Source of the DNA: Fistulifera solaris
Lineage: Eukaryota > Bacillariophyta > Bacillariophyceae > Naviculales > Stauroneidaceae
Direction of reading: 5' to 3'
Assembly (NCBI GenBank): GCA_030295235.1
Contig: AP026129.1
Span: forward strand, 1,178,001-1,242,000
Length of the DNA: 64,000 nt
Shown here: positions 62,992 to 64,000 of the stretch, piece by piece
How the letters are laid out: each line of letters begins with the position of its first letter
Numbering within the stretch: the first letter of the stretch is position 1
Program-made: the position numbers and the translations under genes
The notes under the pieces: model-generated
The model's input: only the letters and a program-made list of their open reading frames with translations
What the model was told of the DNA's origin: nothing
Database searches by the model: none

Positions 62992-64000
62992 ATGGCATCG
63001 ATTACGAAATTAGCGATCCGTGGCGTGCGTTCGTTTAGTCCGGAGGATGATGAACAGGTACGAACGAATTGCATCATTGTGTTGCGTTCCTTCCCTTTTG
63101 ATCGCCCATCATCTCACTCTATATATATTGACAAGGTCCTAGAATTCTTTTTCCCGTTACTATTATCGTGGGAGCCAATGGGTGCGGAAAGTACGTTTCG
63201 TGAATGGTGTCATTCATACGTCTCTCATTCGTTTTTCAATCTCATTCGCTTGTTTCTTTCAAAGGACCACCATTATTGAAAGTTTAAAATACGCCATTAC
63301 GGGTGGCATGCCCCCGGGCGCGAATTCGGGACGTTCGTTTGTCCACGATCCAAAAAGCATCGGTCAACAGACCGTCAAAGCGAGTGTCAAATTGCGTTTC
63401 ACGAGTAAAGTGCGTGTTGCCATATGATGTCTGTGCTGCTGATCCATGTTCGCCTTTTTTGCCTTTTTTCTCCTCTTACCCCGTTCCTTCTATAGGCCGG
63501 ACAAAGCATGGTCGTAGTCCGTTCGATGGAATTGTCACAAAAAAGACGACATCGACGTTCCGTCAACTTGATGGTGTACTCCGCACGCAAGATCCGAACG
63601 GTGTCCGTCGGAACATTTCGCACAAATGCACCGAATTGGATCGACAAGTACCGCAATTGATGGGTGTCTCGAAAGCCATTCTAGATTATGTTCTCTTTTG
63701 TCATCAAGAAGATTCGTCCTGGCCGTGACAAGACAGTGCTGTTTTGAAAAAACGCTTTGATGAAATTTTTGATTCGTCGCGGTACACCAAAGCCATTGAA
63801 GTTTTGCGCAAGAAGGAAAAATCCTATATCAGTCTGGCCAAAGACATTAAAGTCGATTTGGCCGGTCTTCAAAGTCACAAACATGCGGCACAAGGATTTC
63901 GGAATGAATTGGAGACATTGAACGAAAATTTGGAAGAATTGGAAGATACAAAGAAGGATGCTTTGCAGAAATTGGCCGCGACCGAAGACGAAATTGCAAC
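62992..64000 (+). CDS. RAD50: DNA double-strand-break repair ATPase RAD50, N-terminal part (runs off window)
   Basis: ATPase of the MRE11-RAD50 complex. ATG 62992 gives MASITKLAIRGVRSFSPEDD. Introns at 63058-63135, 63191-63264 and 63410-63495 join it to VLEFF, the Walker A IIVGANGCGKTTIIESLKYA (split by the second intron inside the Lys codon) and FVHDPKSIGQQTVKASVKLR. Then LDGVLRTQDPNGVR, VPQLMGVSKAILDYVLFCHQ and EDSSWP, the Q-loop region, and KKRFDEIFDSSRYTKAIEVL, leading into the coiled coil at the window end. Breaks lie at the T-run 63148-63152 and the A-run 63539-63544. An in-frame TGA sits at 63724-63726, where family members have Leu. Zinc hook and Walker B are outside. Confidence 0.93.

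Noticed and set aside
2454-63544. Mass pseudogenisation or a decaying duplicated segment
   Set aside because: Apart from the single-base run changes the proteins are strongly conserved at active sites, which is not expected for old pseudogenes, and several neighbours are perfectly intact.
63724-63726. Reading the RAD50 TGA as selenocysteine
   Set aside because: The family has Leu, not Cys, at this position, and RAD50 is not a known selenoprotein. SEPSECS in the same window does not make this codon special.
1-64000. CRISPR arrays, rRNA, snRNA and LTR-type elements
   Set aside because: No regularly spaced repeats, conserved rRNA or snRNA sequence, long terminal repeats or reverse-transcriptase motifs were seen on either strand.

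Overview
This window is nuclear DNA of a diatom, most likely a pennate one. Several proteins carry the diatom plastid pre-sequence (signal peptide ending in an Ala-Phe cleavage site) at 11470, 35716-36288, 55913 and 58798-59842. Introns are few, short (about 65-115 nt) and GT-AG. Genes are dense on both strands, and several families look stramenopile- or diatom-specific. I could not run searches, so all names come from reading the sequence against families I know.

Layout. 1-10 kb: 3' end of a kinesin-13, a five-exon SGNH-hydrolase-like gene, a membrane-anchored SET protein, a Gln-rich coiled-coil protein, SEPSECS (selenocysteine synthesis), an EF-hand gene and an alpha/beta hydrolase. 10-25 kb: a tiny thylakoid membrane protein, class I aldolase, a TVP15-like Golgi protein, threonine dehydratase, an HMG-box protein, DDB1, ISCA2 and an aldo-keto reductase. 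25-45 kb: an RCC1-repeat protein, a PIF/Harbinger transposase, a multi-span membrane protein, a fatty-acyl-AMP ligase fused to an acyl carrier domain, a rhamnose-synthesis epimerase/reductase, a plastid-targeted tandem-repeat protein, a NUMOD3-like nuclear protein, a FUN14-like protein, a cationic amino-acid transporter and a TMTC-like protein. 45-64 kb: DIS3/RRP44, a diatom Cys-motif nuclear protein, a B3GNTL1/QTGAL-like transferase, a PPR protein, a phosducin-like protein, plastid GrpE, a sulfotransferase-like protein with a 13-nt microexon, an NTF2-like plastid protein, a peroxisomal acyl-CoA oxidase and the 5' part of RAD50.

The genes are housekeeping neighbours, not an operon or island. 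Shared themes are genome maintenance (DDB1, RAD50, RCC1-repeat protein), RNA processing and translation (DIS3, SEPSECS, B3GNTL1-like, PPR), lipid metabolism (acyl-AMP ligase, ACOX) and plastid function.

The dominant anomaly is that about 18 otherwise well-conserved genes are split by single-base frame breaks, mostly at runs of one base and often A or T runs that look one base short. This is best read as consensus error in the assembly rather than mass pseudogenisation. Gene spans below run across those breaks. I saw no tRNA, rRNA, CRISPR array or virus-derived element.
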